In this document: piece by piece, positions 1 through 12,566 of the stretch
How the letters are laid out: every line of letters begins with the position of its first letter
How positions within the stretch are numbered: the stretch's first letter is position 1
Assembly (NCBI GenBank): GCA_010094025.1
Contig: ML991773.1
Coordinates: forward strand, 434,001-498,000
Reading direction: 5' to 3'
Source: Viridothelium virens
Taxonomy: Eukaryota > Ascomycota > Dothideomycetes > Trypetheliales > Trypetheliaceae
DNA length: 64,000 bases
Notes under the pieces: model-generated
The model's input: only the letters and a program-made list of their open reading frames with translations
Told to the model about the DNA's origin: nothing
Database searches by the model: none
Program-made: the position numbers and the translations under genes

Positions 1-2863
1 TCAACGGGTATCGGAAACTTGGTAGATGTCGATTGGTTGATCTCTTTGTAGATGGGCTTCTCTCCGCTACGAAAGCGGATTTCTTGAAATTCAACGGCCT
101 GGGCTATCGCCGATAGCTGCCACACTGTCAGTAAGAATTAGGAAAGGAGTTTAACAACGAACGTACGATCTCTGAGATTCTGGCTTTAGCGGGTAGCCCA
201 ATGATAAACTTCATTGTCTCGAATTGAACATAGTACCGAGCCATTGCGTCTCCATACTTCGAGCACTGCAATTTTGGTGAACTCTGGATAAGCTCGTGTT
301 CCAGTAGAGAATCGATATTCTTGTTCAAGATACGCTCAATATGGCCGTCAAGATTAAAGCGATCCTTCGTATCACCTTCGAGTCTGTAGTGATCGGGATT
401 TTTTGGTAGTCTCACATGTAAGAAGGTTCCCCGGAGCCAAGTCCGGGCAGTATCAATATCGTGGATGGTGCCCAAGCCAATCTCGGCATTCTTAGTGCTT
501 CTTAGAATGTAACACAGTTAGATGAGGCAACTCTCCACTTACGAGATGTTCAATCAGGTTGACATGTAGACTTTACAATAGTAAGCATCATACGGAAACA
601 TGTTGAAGCTCGGATTGATGCTGCGTACCAGCTTTCAAGGATTTCTTGACCTGAGACCATCTTCTCAAAATGCTGAGCTCTCTCTGATCTGGTCATAATT
701 ACCGCAACTGCGCTGTCATCAAATTGCGGGCGCCCTGCTCGACCAAGCATCTGCATAATCTCAAGATCCGAGTACTCCCTACCAAGTCCGTTTTGGTTCT
801 GATAGGTGACCGTATTTTTGATAATGACGAAATGACACGGTAAGTTAACACCAACAGCTAGAGTGCTGGTGCAGCAGATAACATAGATCTCACCATCCAG
901 GAATGCTTTTTCAACAGCATGTCTGTCGCTTTGATGCAATCCCGCATGATGGAAAGCCACGCTTGCAGGTACACAGGCTGCTTACTGTATTAGAATTTTT
1001 CAGGTCTATCACAGCCGACTTACCTTGCAACCCAGCATCCTCAACAGTGATGGGCTTTCTTGGACTGATCCAACAACGTTCGCGTAAATTTTGAGCGCTC
1101 CACCAATTTGACAACAAGCCCGCTGTAGTCTCTGTCGATTTTCTTGTTGAACAAAACACCATGATCGGTTTTCGTTGGGTATGCTTAGCAATGAGATCCG
1201 TGAGTCTACCAAGTATCAACAAGGTCTCATTCAGCGTGGCGTTATCATCTCTCTTTATACTCACTTGCCATCAAGATGCTTGTCAAATTGGAAATCATTC
1301 CCATTCGATGGAAAACCGGCCACATACTTTTTTAATTCCACGGGGCGAAAGTCCTCACCAAAGGTCTCTCGAGCAGCAGGCAATTCCGGATGATTTGAAC
1401 CACGGCCAAGCCATTTCGCAACATCATCCGAGTTGGGAACTGTCGCGCTAAGCGCGATGAAACGAACGTTATCGGTGGCCGTCTTCATTCGAGACACTAC
1501 TGCCTCAAGCGTTGCACCTCGATTCTCTTTCACAATATGAACCTCGTCGATCAGAAACAGACGGACGAGTTGCATCAGCCTTTGGTGATCTTTCCATTTA
1601 CGTGTCATGCTATCCCATTTCTCTGGAGTGGTCACTATAATGCTCGCGCCTCCTATTCTCTTCATTTGCGTTTGATCGGTGTCGCCAGTGATCTCCACGC
1701 AAATTGCACCAAGAGGACCGAACTTTGCTTGCCAATCTTTCTGACGTTCCGCACAAAGTGACTTTGTCGGTGCTTGATAGACAACTTTGAAATTGTCGGA
1801 AGGAAAGCTAGCAATGACCCGACAGATGGCCAACTCAAACACCACAGTCTTGCCGCTTCCTGTAGGAGAAGCTAAAACGAAATTGTCATTACTATGGAAG
1901 ATTGTGTCAAAGCATTTGGATTGAATCGCATTCAATAATCGAAACGGAAAGATAGGACGAAATCGGTCAGGGAGATCGGTAGTAGCTATAAGATTGATCC
2001 CTCGAACCACTGGTGTTCGCTGTGACGTTGTCGGGTTTTGCCTTGTCGTGATTTTCGAACCAATATACTCCGGTCTGAAAGGATGCTCAGATATTGTGGC
2101 GGTACCAAGGAGTTCCATGTGATCGTCAGCGTTAAGCTCATGATCATTGTCGCTTCTGACTTCCTGACCCCGCTGTGCGTGACGTCGTTGGCCGGCTTTG
2201 AAGGCTGGACTCGATGGCGTTTGATATACGCCTGGTGAGCTTGAACGCAATCGTTTCGGCTCTGCAGCGGACTCTTCTCGAACGTAAGATTAGCAAGAAG
2301 CGGAAACGTTACTTTGATGCTCAAATCGGATGGCATACTAGCAGAAAGATACCCTTGATAGGCCACCGTCAGGGATTTGTGCTCTAATAATTGTTAAGTT
2401 CGTTACTGAGGAGTCACCAAGAATTATGGCTCACCAGGCTCAACATCGTTGCTACTGAATCGCTTAGAAACATTCGAGTTTCCCGGGTTGGAGGTCTGCC
2501 AAGCGTGCGATTGGGCGAGCGACAATCTCGCCCTCCCCTGTACTGCTTCTGAAGTCCGATCCTCAGAGCAATGCATGAGGACGTCTTGATCTACGCTAGA
2601 GAATTAATTCGATTTTGATGGAGACTAAACCTGTTGGCATTCTTACCGAAAGCATCCAAGGGCATCTGCTCGGCCCGAACAGCTGGTCGTCCTTGATTAA
2701 TTGTTTGGTTGTTAATCGAGGAATGCAGTAAAGCTGGATCGCAATCCGAGCCCATGTAGTGATGCCGCCGAACAGCGATGGGGCCGTTGCTAGGAGAACA
2801 TATACCGTCATCTTGAGCTTCCATGGCATCCAACATGTCGAATACAGAGTCTTCCATTCTCAC
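1..2863 (-). CDS. mer3: MER3/HFM1-type meiotic DNA helicase, 5' part (cut by left edge)
   Basis: ATP-dependent 3'-5' DNA helicase of the Ski2-like MER3/HFM1 family, which promotes ZMM-dependent crossovers in meiosis (family knowledge). The sequence shows Walker A (ASPTGSGKT, near 1860-1885), a DEVH box (FLIDEVHIVKENRG, near 1520-1550), motif III (ALSATVPN, near 1440-1465), motif V/VI (GRAGRPQFDD, near 720-750) and the start of the winged-helix region (LEGDTKDRF, near 350-380). Several short introns interrupt the gene: breaks lie near 480-550, 960-1030 and 1260, and more in the N-terminal 2250-2600 part. The likely start is MRMEDSVFDML at 2863 (or the inner Met at 2857). The N-terminal 150 or so residues are low in recognisable domains. 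The Sec63-like C-terminus lies beyond the window. Exon borders upstream of 2250 are uncertain. Confidence 0.85.
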
Positions 2864-3422
2864 AGTCGATTGAGCAGGAATTCAGTAGACACGGCGAGTG
2901 TCCGAAACGGGGCTTCTCAGGTCCATAAACCTTAACTACCTGATGTCAGATCACGCACTGCGTCCATCGAGACGAAAGTGAATAACGTTGTAAGGAAAGG
3001 TTCGAAGGGATCAGGAGACGAGGATGCCATCAAAGCTGGACTGAACACGTGAACCTGTCCATCTGAGGAAGTCGCGATCTGTCGGCAACCACAAACCTCC
3101 TGGTAGACAAAATCGCGCTACCTCCAATTCTCACTTATTCCCATAGGCAGTGAAATTGAGATGAACTTAATTTCCATTTCAAGTAAACGTTTTCGGTTAA
3201 TTGCCAATGTATGCATCATCGAACAGCCGTCAATACCATTGCATGCAATCCAAACACCAGTCCGCGCGCCGTTGCACCTTCTCAGCAGATAGTCCAACCT
3301 CATCTCATGCTTTTGCAATTTCGCGCCCTATCCAATGGAGCGAGGGTATCATATCGCAATCAACATGAGGAATAATAGATATACAAATGGAACACGCTCG
3401 TACAAACCCTATCCAACTACTC
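2864..3422. other. Intergenic: mer3 upstream region and transporter 3' region
   Basis: A 559-bp gap between the mer3 start and the stop of the sugar-nucleotide transporter, both on the minus strand. It should hold the mer3 promoter and the transporter 3' UTR. Short open frames here show no family features. No repeat or motif stood out. Confidence 0.5.
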
Positions 3423-5010
3423 TTACACATCTCGCTTGGCGTTCACTTTTCTATCGTCCCTTAGAAAAGAACGTCGCTCACTCGTGGGGGTTCCAGGCCT
3501 GGATGTAGATATCGCTTCAGTCTTCAGGGGAGACTTCGGTAGGACGAAGGATGTCTCGTCGAAATAAGCCGGCGATCCACTGATTGTGGTTTTCTCGTAG
3601 TCTGCGATCCGTATTGGAGGCGGGCGTGAGCGGTCACGACTGCTGTAGAGATATGTCGCAGCGAGAACGATAGACGTCCCAATGATATACTTTAAACTAG
3701 TTAGCAAATCTCATCGCATTTCCGAAAACCACCCGATAGTCTTGATACTTACGTTGGCGCTAATGGAAAATCTGAAGAAGACAACGCTCCCAAGAACGCT
3801 TAGAAGAATACTGATACTTGTTGCAAAGTTTTTTGCAATGTTATCCGCGTAATTGATGACCGAAGCGACGACAACTCCTCCAAATGCCTGAAAAACTACG
3901 GCGGCCCAGACAACCCAGTTGTAACCCGAAAAGAAGCCATACTTCGCGATATCCTCACCGTCTTTGAAGATGACGCCGACGAACAAAGCCGGAAAAAGAG
4001 AATAAAAAGATAATTGAACGTTGCGCACCCATAAGGAGGCATGCGGATTGCCGGTTCGATCCTTGAGGACCTTTTCAAAGTAAACGCCAGCCAGTCCAGA
4101 AAGGAGGCAAGCAACCACGACAGCCAACAGGCCAATCGAAGCATTGAGCTGGGGATTATGCAGAGCAACGTCTTTGTCGATACCAGCATACGTCGCCGAC
4201 CTCTTGTGGAGACCCGCTACAGCAGCATTGCCAAAATTCCGCATCTGAGCCATAGACCGCGGCCAGAAGAATTTCGCCTGCGTGTCTTCGAGGCCTTTGA
4301 CATGCGAAACGTCGGCCGGATTGTTTTGGCTGGGTATTTGGACTATGGCAACCCCGACGGCCAGCAAGATCAGAGATACCCATTTCCGGACGGACAGCGA
4401 TCGGCCGAGCATCATGACGCTGAACAATGCCGTTGTGAGGATCTTTAGCTGATATGTAACCTGAAAGGTGGCCGCTTCTAGATTGCTCACAGCAAGGTAT
4501 TGTAAGGAATTTTGTAACGTATACAGCATCGCCGGGATTGCCAGCTTCCAGCTGTCGCCCGTGAAAACCGCAGTGGAGAGGGTAGAGAACAAGGTGGTCG
4601 CTGGGGAGGAAGGTGGTAGATTGCTCGAAATGTCATACAGGGCCATTGTTAGGGATATCGTGAGTTTAATGACTTCGTTAAGGAAGACCGCCGTTGAGGT
4701 AAAGTACCGATGTCCGCCTACTGGAGGCATTATTCGAGAATAATGCATAATCTGCCAGAAGTTAGCTCAGGTTGAGCAAGAATTCATTGTCCCTCCAAGC
4801 GTGTGCCCAGAGCAAATGTGGGAAATCGAGGGAAATCGAGGGAAGGTGTAACGCACCAATATTAAGGCCGAATTCTGAACGGTAAGCTAATTGCAGAGAT
4901 CAGCCTTGGTTTTGGAGCTCCTATCTATCGCGACGTCTTACAGTCATCAAGGAAATGTGTTTCAAGGGCACCCCCCCAATAGTGGGAGTGCGGCGATTTG
5001 GGTCGGCCAT
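3423..5010 (-). CDS. UDP-galactose-type nucleotide-sugar transporter (SLC35A family)
   Basis: Golgi nucleotide-sugar antiporter that imports UDP-galactose-like donors for glycosylation (family knowledge; Gms1/SLC35A2-like). I reconstruct four exons: 4942-5010, 4857-4886, 3753-4751 and 3423-3689, giving 454 residues. The start MADPNRRTPTIGGVPLKHI at 5010 sits in a good context and opens the conserved VPLKHISLMT, LTVQNSALIL, IMHYSRIMP run across the two first junctions. About ten membrane helices follow, with the family signature LEAATFQVTYQLKILTTALF and a last helix YIIGTSIVLAATYLYSS in exon 4. Exon 2 is only 30 nt. Intron 2 carries a tandem 10-mer (GGAAATCGAG twice, 4831-4850). The third acceptor (AAAG before TAT at 3689) is the only nearby one keeping the frame. 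The C-terminal tail of about 60 residues is polar. UDP-Gal versus another UDP-sugar cannot be told from sequence. Confidence 0.88.
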
Positions 5011-5594
5011 GGGTGGTAAAGGTTAAGGGGTGAGGCGTGGAGCTTGTCTGCTGGAATGGGAATCGGCATGCGTAGTTCAATGCTGGAGGGTGTGTGGATT
5101 GAGCGTGTAGAAAAGTGTCAAATGAACGACATGTTTGAGTAAGGAACGAATAGGCCGACCAGGATAAGTTGGGAGTCGAGGCTGAGAGATGCTGGCAGTG
5201 CTGGCAGTGCTAGGTAGCGGTGCTGCTCACCGGCTGAATCCCGTTGTCTTGACCGGCCAGATCCCGCTATCCTCACCGGCCGGAGCTTTCAGCCACAGAT
5301 CGAGCATCTTCGGCCAATCACCTGTGGCTTGGCGCACCAACGACATGCTGCCACTTAGCTTTAGAGACGGAATCATGTGAAGTAATTGAAATTGGAACCT
5401 CTCGCGGCCTTGAGATCCTCTAGGTGCTATACTGTCTAAAAGTACACAAGCAAGACTCAGACAATTCATGTCCATAGTCAGCTCTACGATGCAATGCAGC
5501 CAAAATTGAAAAAAGTAGCTCAGAGCCCGACGTGTATATAATCAGTGTAAGAAGTAAACCGCCGTCAATGCTGTTCCCATACCCGAGGATACAC
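5011..5594. promoter_or_regulatory. Intergenic: transporter promoter and mlp1 3' region
   Basis: A 584-bp gap on the 5' side of the transporter and the 3' side of mlp1. It contains a short direct repeat (TGCTGGCAG twice in tandem, about 5190-5210) and two nearby ACCGGCC blocks (about 5253 and 5276). No gene is evident. Confidence 0.45.
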
Positions 5595-8500
5595 CTAATA
5601 TCCGCCCGCACCACCACGTGGTCGCTTTGAACCATTACCATTACCTCCCATATTCGCGTTCTCGCTTCCATCATCCCAGCTGCGCTTTTGACCCGTGGGG
5701 CCTGGATTGAACTGCCTTGCCTCTGGGTTCATCATGCCTCTCCCTCCTCCCGGACTGTTGCCACTGTAACCATACTGGTTATCCGCCTGAGCTCCTTGTT
5801 GGTGATGCTGCATTCCACGACCCTGTCCGCGTCCTCGATTTGGACCTCGCGGCAGATTGGATCCACCACGTGGAGGCTGACCTTGTCCAGCATTGTTTGG
5901 ACCTGGATTCTGCTGGTTCGGCGGAAATGTCTGACCCGGGCCCTGACCACCTCGGCCACCTCGACCACCACCACGAGGAATTCCTGTTGTTTGTCCTTGG
6001 CCAATGATTCCTCGCAGTGCGTTTGGTCCAGTACCAGCACCCTGTTGTGGCTTTTGTGGAAGGCCACCTGGGGCGCCACTTTGCTGATTCTGGAGCTGGG
6101 GTTGAGCATTTGGTTGAGGCATCTGGGACGGAGAATCGTCTACCGCCTTAGTAGTTGCACTACTTGGCGACGACGTGGCTTGTGACCCCTCTTTAATGGA
6201 ATCAGGTGCTGTGCTCGCTGCTGGCTTCGTTCCCTCACTGGCGCTGCCCGCTAATTGCTGGTTGGGTGCCGAAGCCTGGGGTTTGGAGAGTTGCACACCC
6301 TTAGCAATTGTCCAGACTTCCTTCACTGGGCGTTCTGGAGTGTCTCCAGCCGCTTTTTCTACGACTTCCAATTTCAAGCTGGCGAGTGCCGCCTTTCTCT
6401 CCTGCATACCAAGTTTGACGGCTTGACGCTTCGATTCCATGTCGGTGGCCAACTTCTTCTCAGCTTCTATTTTCTTCTTCGTCTCTTCGAGCATGTTCTG
6501 AATGGTACTTTCATGTTCTGCCTGGAGCTGTTGTGCGCGGGCTGCGACCTTTTTCTGGACAACATTGTCTTGCTCTCCCTGCAATTTCTTGGTCAAAGCT
6601 TCTTTTTCTTGATTCAGCTTGGCAACCACATTTCGCCCTATCATATTTTTCACTGTGACATTCTTCGAGATGAAATCCTTGGTCTCTTGCTCGGTCCAGC
6701 CATCTGCGAGTTTGGACGGGGTGGCGGGAGTACTGCTATTCTCAGCGGTACCAGTAGATGTTGGACCGCTCTGATCTGCGAGTCGCTTAGCCTCTTGAAT
6801 CGCGGCTTCCGATTCAGTCCTGAGGCGCTGCCTTTCCTCTTCGTGTTGAGCCTTGATTTGTTCAATCTCAGCATCCTTCTCTACACGCAGTTTTTCGAGA
6901 TTTGCTTGGTGCTCCTCATTCTGCTCTTGTCTAATGCTTTCCTTGGCCTCCTTCAGCTTTGTGTTGAGTTGTTTCTTGAGGTTATCGGCTCGGTCCTTGA
7001 ATTTCTGTTCTTCTTGTTTGATCTTACTTTCCTTCTCAGCCTCGAGTCGTACTGTAATTGCGTCGACTTGCTCCTGCACAAGTTCAGGGAGAGACTTCGA
7101 GGCTCCTCCTTCACCAGTAGGCATGGTTGAATTCTCCGAGGTCGTGGTATTGATTGAAGCGCTAGCTGCAGTAGCACGTAAGGTTTCATTCTCACGCAGT
7201 GCTACTTCAAGCTCTTGCTTGGCTCTTCCGAGATCCGCAGACAAGCTCTCTTCTGTAGAACGTTGGCTATCATGATTCGACGCAAGCTGATGCTCAAGAT
7301 CAACCTTAAGCACGATTAGCTTCTTCAATTAGATTCTAGGTCGTTTTAGCTTACCACTTGGGCCTCCAATTCGGTAATCCTTGTCTGTTGCGAGTCGATT
7401 TCCGATTGAGCGCTAGCGAGTTGCTCAGATTTTTCAAACAAGTCTGCTCTTGCTTGTTGAAGTTCAATCACAAGACCTTCTTGATTTTGTGAATCTTCTT
7501 GATGGTCCTGCAGTTGACCTTCCTCCAAGGGTTCCAATGGTTGAGTGCTCTGCATCTCCATACTATCTGCGCCCGCCTCGACACCTTTACCACTTGTCTC
7601 AGCTGCAACGACAGCAGCTTTCTGAGTCTGGAGCTCGTCTTTGACAGCAGCAAGTTCCTGCATAACCATGTCCTTTTCCTGCCGCGCGGCTTCGGCATCG
7701 TGTTCAGCCTGCTTAATCTTCGCCGATAGGTCACGGGATCTACCCTTGAACTGCTCCGTCAGTTTTTGGCGAGTTTCCTGCCATTTTTTGCCGCTTTCCT
7801 CTTCAGCCTTGGCAATACGGTCCGGAATGCTGTCAATCTGCTCCTGGAGTGCCTGCTTCTCGGCCGTGATCTGGTCTTTTTCTCGCTGCAGATCGGTAAC
7901 TTTGGTATTCAGCGCTTCAAGTTCTGCTGGATCTATGCGGTCGTATTTCTGTATAATGTCCTGTGTGCGCTGCCGCCACCTGTCACGATCCTCTTGGAGA
8001 AGCTTCAGCTCCCCATCTTTCATCTCTTGCTGGGTTTCAATTTCATGGATCCGAGCCTGTAAGGGTTGGATCTGATCTGTAAGCTTCTGAACTTCCTCCG
8101 TCTTTTCTGCGAGTTTTGACTGAGCCTGACGGGCCTCAGCACGCAATGTCGTGCTGCTTTCACGGAAGAGGTTCAGCTCATTGATTGTTTGGATAAGCTT
8201 GTTGTGGTTGGCTGTACTCTGGTCCGTGTCTGTCTGCCGCTGACGCTCCTCGCTCAATTTATGGCGTACTTCGTCCAACTGAATCTGCGCGTAGTCAAGC
8301 TGCTGTTTCAGACGTTTGCCTTCTTGTAGCGAGAGCTCGTATTGGACATCTACAATCTCCTTCTCCCGCCTGAGGTAGGCTATGACCTCCTGCAAGCTGT
8401 CCGCGCCGGTGGAAGCTTGAAGCTCCGCACTTGTGGAGGCATCATCGGCTCGCTTCTGGTGGAGAGAAGATATCTGTGCAGAGAAATTTTGCAACTGTTC

Positions 8501-11500
8501 ATGAAGAACCTTGTTTTGGTTTTGTATCTCTTCGCGTCGATTTCGAAGATCTGTCAGCTCTCCTTCGTATCTAGTTCTGACTTCTGTCCAATTTGATTCA
8601 CTCTGTTCCATGGTCGCCTTAGCCGTTTCCGCTTCAGACCTCGCTTCAGCGATCTCCGTCTTGAGCTCGTTGTAATCGTTGCGAAGTTTTTGAACGGTTT
8701 TCGCAGCCTCAGCATGTTTGAGAAGTTCGCCTTCATAGCTCTGCTGAGCTTGTTGGGCAATGTCAGCCTGCATCTTAAGATCCTGCTGCGAGAGCTTGGC
8801 CGTTTCTGCATGGCGTTCATTGTCATCTTTGAGGCGCGTGATTTCGTTTTCCAAGGCAGTCCTCTGCTCTTCGAGCTGGTTAGCACGTTCCTCCTGGTGA
8901 TTGCGTAGTTCAGATAGCTCGTTGTTGCTGGCAGAAAGCTCTGAGGACAAATCATTGATGCGTTGCTCGAGCTCCTTGATTTTGTCCTCTCGAGTGGCAA
9001 GCGTACGATCCATGTCTTCGCGATACTGATCATGGCTTTCATTGATACTGTTAAGTTCTTCTTCGCTCGATTGACTAAACGCTTTGTACTGCTCAACGTC
9101 TTTCTTTGCGTTCTGGATCTCCTGACGTGCCAGATCTAAATCACGCTTCAACTCAGATACCTCCATAGCCAGTTCCTGATCCCTGGTGAGGCCTTCCTGC
9201 TGCGTGCTGCCATTTTGCTCCTGCTCAGAGAGATCGGTATCATTGACCGGGTTTTTCGGGGGGTGGAGTGTCTCTAATCTCTCCTCGGCGCTGCGAAGTT
9301 CGATCTTCATTTCATCTACCCGGGCCTGTAATTGATCACGTGTGGTCTTCGCGGCAATCAGCTCCTCCTTGACATTGCTGAGGCTCTTAGCCAGATCATC
9401 AAGGCGTGTGCGGTTTTGGTCCTGCTCGTATTCCCGCCGCAACACAGCCTTTCTGTTTTCCTCAACTTCGTCATCGTACTTGCGCTGAGCAATCTTTATG
9501 TCGGATTCCAAAGAATCAATCCGGCTCTGTAATCTACGGCGGGTGTCTGAATCGGATAGTTCTCGTTCGTTCTGCAAGGTCTGCATGTCGCTAACCATTC
9601 TATTAAGCCTGATTCGATCTTCTAGGAGTGACCGATTTTCTTCCGTCAAGCGATTCTCTATACTCTTGGATAGTCCTCGCTCAGCTTTGATGTTCGAGTT
9701 CTCATGCCGTAAGCTCTCCGCCAAAGACTTGGCCTCGATCAACTCCTCGGCCACTTGCTGAGTACGGAGGTCCTGCTTAGCGGAATTTTCTGCAAGTGAC
9801 TGAAGGCGTTTTTGAGTCTCAAAATTCTCGGACTTAAGCATATTGTAATTTGCATTGAGCATCTCATATCGCTCATGAGCTAATGTGAGCTGGCTAGTTG
9901 CTCGAGCGAGCTCGCTCTGGAGGTCGCCTTTCTCCTTGCTTAAGGCATCTGCCTGGTGCTTCAGCGATTTATGATCAACGGTCGATTCCTGTCGGTAGGC
10001 GTCGAATTGGCTTTGCATTTCTTTGACAAGCTTCTGGAAAGTGGCCAACTCCACGTCACGGGACGATTGTTCGTTGCTCGGGCGAGGCGGCTCGGATGCT
10101 GAAAATATACCGTTGGAGCTTTCGCCGAATTCTCCAGGAGCGCCAGTTTGCTCGACAGACGGGGGGACGGAGCCTCTATGAGAGAGCATTCGTCGGAACA
10201 TATCTCGCTCCCGTACATAGCTTTGCGATTGTGTGAGCAAGGACTTTATCTCATCTTGTTGATTGACAACCTGTGCATGCAGAGTCTCCATTTGTTTATG
10301 GTCTTGCTCCCGCTGGTTTCTCTTTTCCATGGCTTCTTCTCCTTCCATACGCTCGCTCAGATCGCGTGTGATCTTCAGAAGATTTTGGTTCTGTTCCTGC
10401 AATTCTTTGATGTTTCGGAAGATTGTCAGGTGTTGACTAATGAAGCGATTGGAGTCAGTGGCTTCATCTGAGACTTCAGCGCTCAATTCTTCCCGAACAA
10501 CCTGTTCTAAACGAAGCTGCTCGGCTGGGGAAATCGCTCCCAAACCTTCCTCCCGAGCTTGAATTCCTACAAGTAACATCTTGAGCTGAGCACTGAGGTC
10601 CCGCAATTGCTGCCGCAGAATTTCGCTCTCTCTTCTGAGACCACTCACTTGGCCCTCCCACGACCTCGCGAGTTTACGAGCACTATCCCTTTCCGTAGTA
10701 GCTTCCTCAAGGAGAGTTGTGTATTCAGACAATTCCGTTTCCATGTGGTCTCGTTCCAGGTGAAGCTCTTCAATTTCAGGTTGCTTCCTTTCTAGCTCAG
10801 CAATCATGTCGTCAATGCTTTCAGACAAGTTCTGGTTCCGGCGCTTTTCTGCCTCCAGTTCGGCCTTTACGTTTGCATGCTCTGCGTAAAGCTGAGTGAA
10901 GCTAAGACCACCTTTCATTCGACTACCTGCAGGTGAGAAGATCTCCGAGCCAGGTCCAGCCCTCCGCGACCCGTTGGGAGTTTGCATGGGAGTGCTCGGG
11001 CTTGAGACATCCTGGCGTACGTTAGGTAAACGGAGCTGAGCCTTCTCGACTTGCAACTCTAGCTGTGCAATTCTACTTTCAGCAGCAGCCCTCTCGGTGC
11101 GTTCTGTTTCTACCTCGGCCTGCATCCGTCCGATTTCATCCGCGGCGCTCTCGTTCGTCTGGTCCAACGCCCGTTGAACCTCTTGGAGCCGGCGCCGAGC
11201 GGTGTCAGCGCTTTGTTGCTGGAGGTCTGCAAGTCTCCGCGAACTGTCAATTTCCACTTTGAAGGAATCCTGGGCTTGGGCTGCGGCATCTTGAAGCTGT
11301 TGATTTTTGGTGAAGGCGTCCTCTGCTTTCTGGGTAAGCTCGTCGATGCGATTCCGCAATAAAGTCTCGGTGCGCTTCAAAGATTCGATAGTAGAAGTTG
11401 CGTCCTCATTTGCGCGCTGCAACTCAGAAATGCGTGCACCTTTTTCTTTGCGGTACCTAGCGTATTCATTGCTTCTTGTCTTCAGTTCGCCCTCGTACCA

Positions 11501-12178
11501 GTCATTGTTCTTCTTGAGAAGTTCCACTTCTTGCTGCAAGGCTTGTTCACGGAACTTGGCACTGGTCGACAAATTCTCGGCATTCTGGTTCTTCTCCTCA
11601 AGGCCGGCAACTTCTTTGCGCAATCCAAGAATCTTTTGGTGCTGGGTGGAGAGCTCCTCTGCTAAACGGTCGTGCGCTGTGGATTTAGATTCGAGCAACG
11701 AGAGCGTGTCACGATTCGATGATTCAAGGGATGCGATGCGATCATGAAGGGTCTGGATTTCGGCAGAAGAAGTGGACGTGTTTGACTTCAATCCCTCGAG
11801 CTCAGATTCGAGCTTGGACCGTGAATCCTCTGGAGCATCTGAGTCAGACATAAGGTAGCCAATGGCCAAGTGTTCCAGTACAATACCTTCTTGGTGTAAT
11901 TTGATTCGGAGATCGTTGATCTCTTGTAAGCCTTTGTCAACGTTCTCGCCAAGAGCGCGGGATCGAGCTTCTCCGCTTCGAACGGCATTCTCAAGTTCGA
12001 CGTCGGCGCGAAGTTTCTCAGCTTTGAGTTCGTCATATTCGTGAGCCTTCTTGTCAATAGACTGGAGCAGCTCATTAACCAGATCGACAGTTGGGGAGTC
12101 GAGAAGTGTCGTCAGAGTCGCCTCAGGCACAGAATAGCTTGTAGAAATGTAGGAAACATCAACCGCGGCTGCGGCCAT
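5595..12178 (-). CDS. mlp1: Nuclear-basket coiled-coil protein Mlp1/TPR
   Basis: Filament protein of the nuclear-pore basket, which anchors mRNP quality control and, in fungi, mitotic checkpoint proteins (family knowledge). Two exons, 7355-12178 and 5595-7304, joined across a 50-nt intron give 2177 residues, the usual TPR/Mlp length. The start MAAAAVDVSYISTSYSV at 12178 is chosen over an in-frame upstream Met because it opens the conserved N-terminus and follows a long pyrimidine-rich leader. Heptad coiled coil runs almost unbroken from about residue 50 to 1500. A second coiled coil spans roughly 1650-1830. The last 250 residues are disordered, rich in Gln, Pro and Gly, with RGG-type runs (GGGRGGRGGQG) and a basic end (KRPRGGAGGY). 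Exon 1 is a single 4.8-kb open frame with no introns, unlike most genes here. It is divergent from TFIIE-beta. Confidence 0.9.
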
Positions 12179-12566
12179 GATGAAAAGGCTTAGGAAATGC
12201 CAAGCATCATTCAGGACGCGTTGGAATGGCAGGAGTAGAATTGGGTGAACCAGAAGAAAGTGAGAGGGAAAGGTAGCGGACTGGACGCGTCTTTCTTTGT
12301 ACGGCTCAAAAAGTGATGCGAGTGATGCTTCCGGCGTCGCTATCCCGCGTCCGCTCCACCCCAGCCACCACTCCGCTCTGAATATCACTTGCAGCCCCAC
12401 CGTGGTCTATTGTCCTTGCAGTCTACTGTCCTTGCTCTTTTCTGTTGACACAAAAAACTGTCTCTCAAGCCAGAGAACCACCACTTTCACTCAACCATCC
12501 TCTTCTCACCTCCACCATCAACCCGATTTCTCTCTTCTTTTACCAGCCCAGTCGAGTCCTATCAGC
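12179..12566. promoter_or_regulatory. Bidirectional promoter, mlp1 / TFIIE-beta
   Basis: A 388-bp gap between two divergent start codons. The plus strand side is pyrimidine-rich (CT tracts at about 12400-12560), as is common upstream of fungal housekeeping genes. No specific operator was recognised. Confidence 0.6.
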
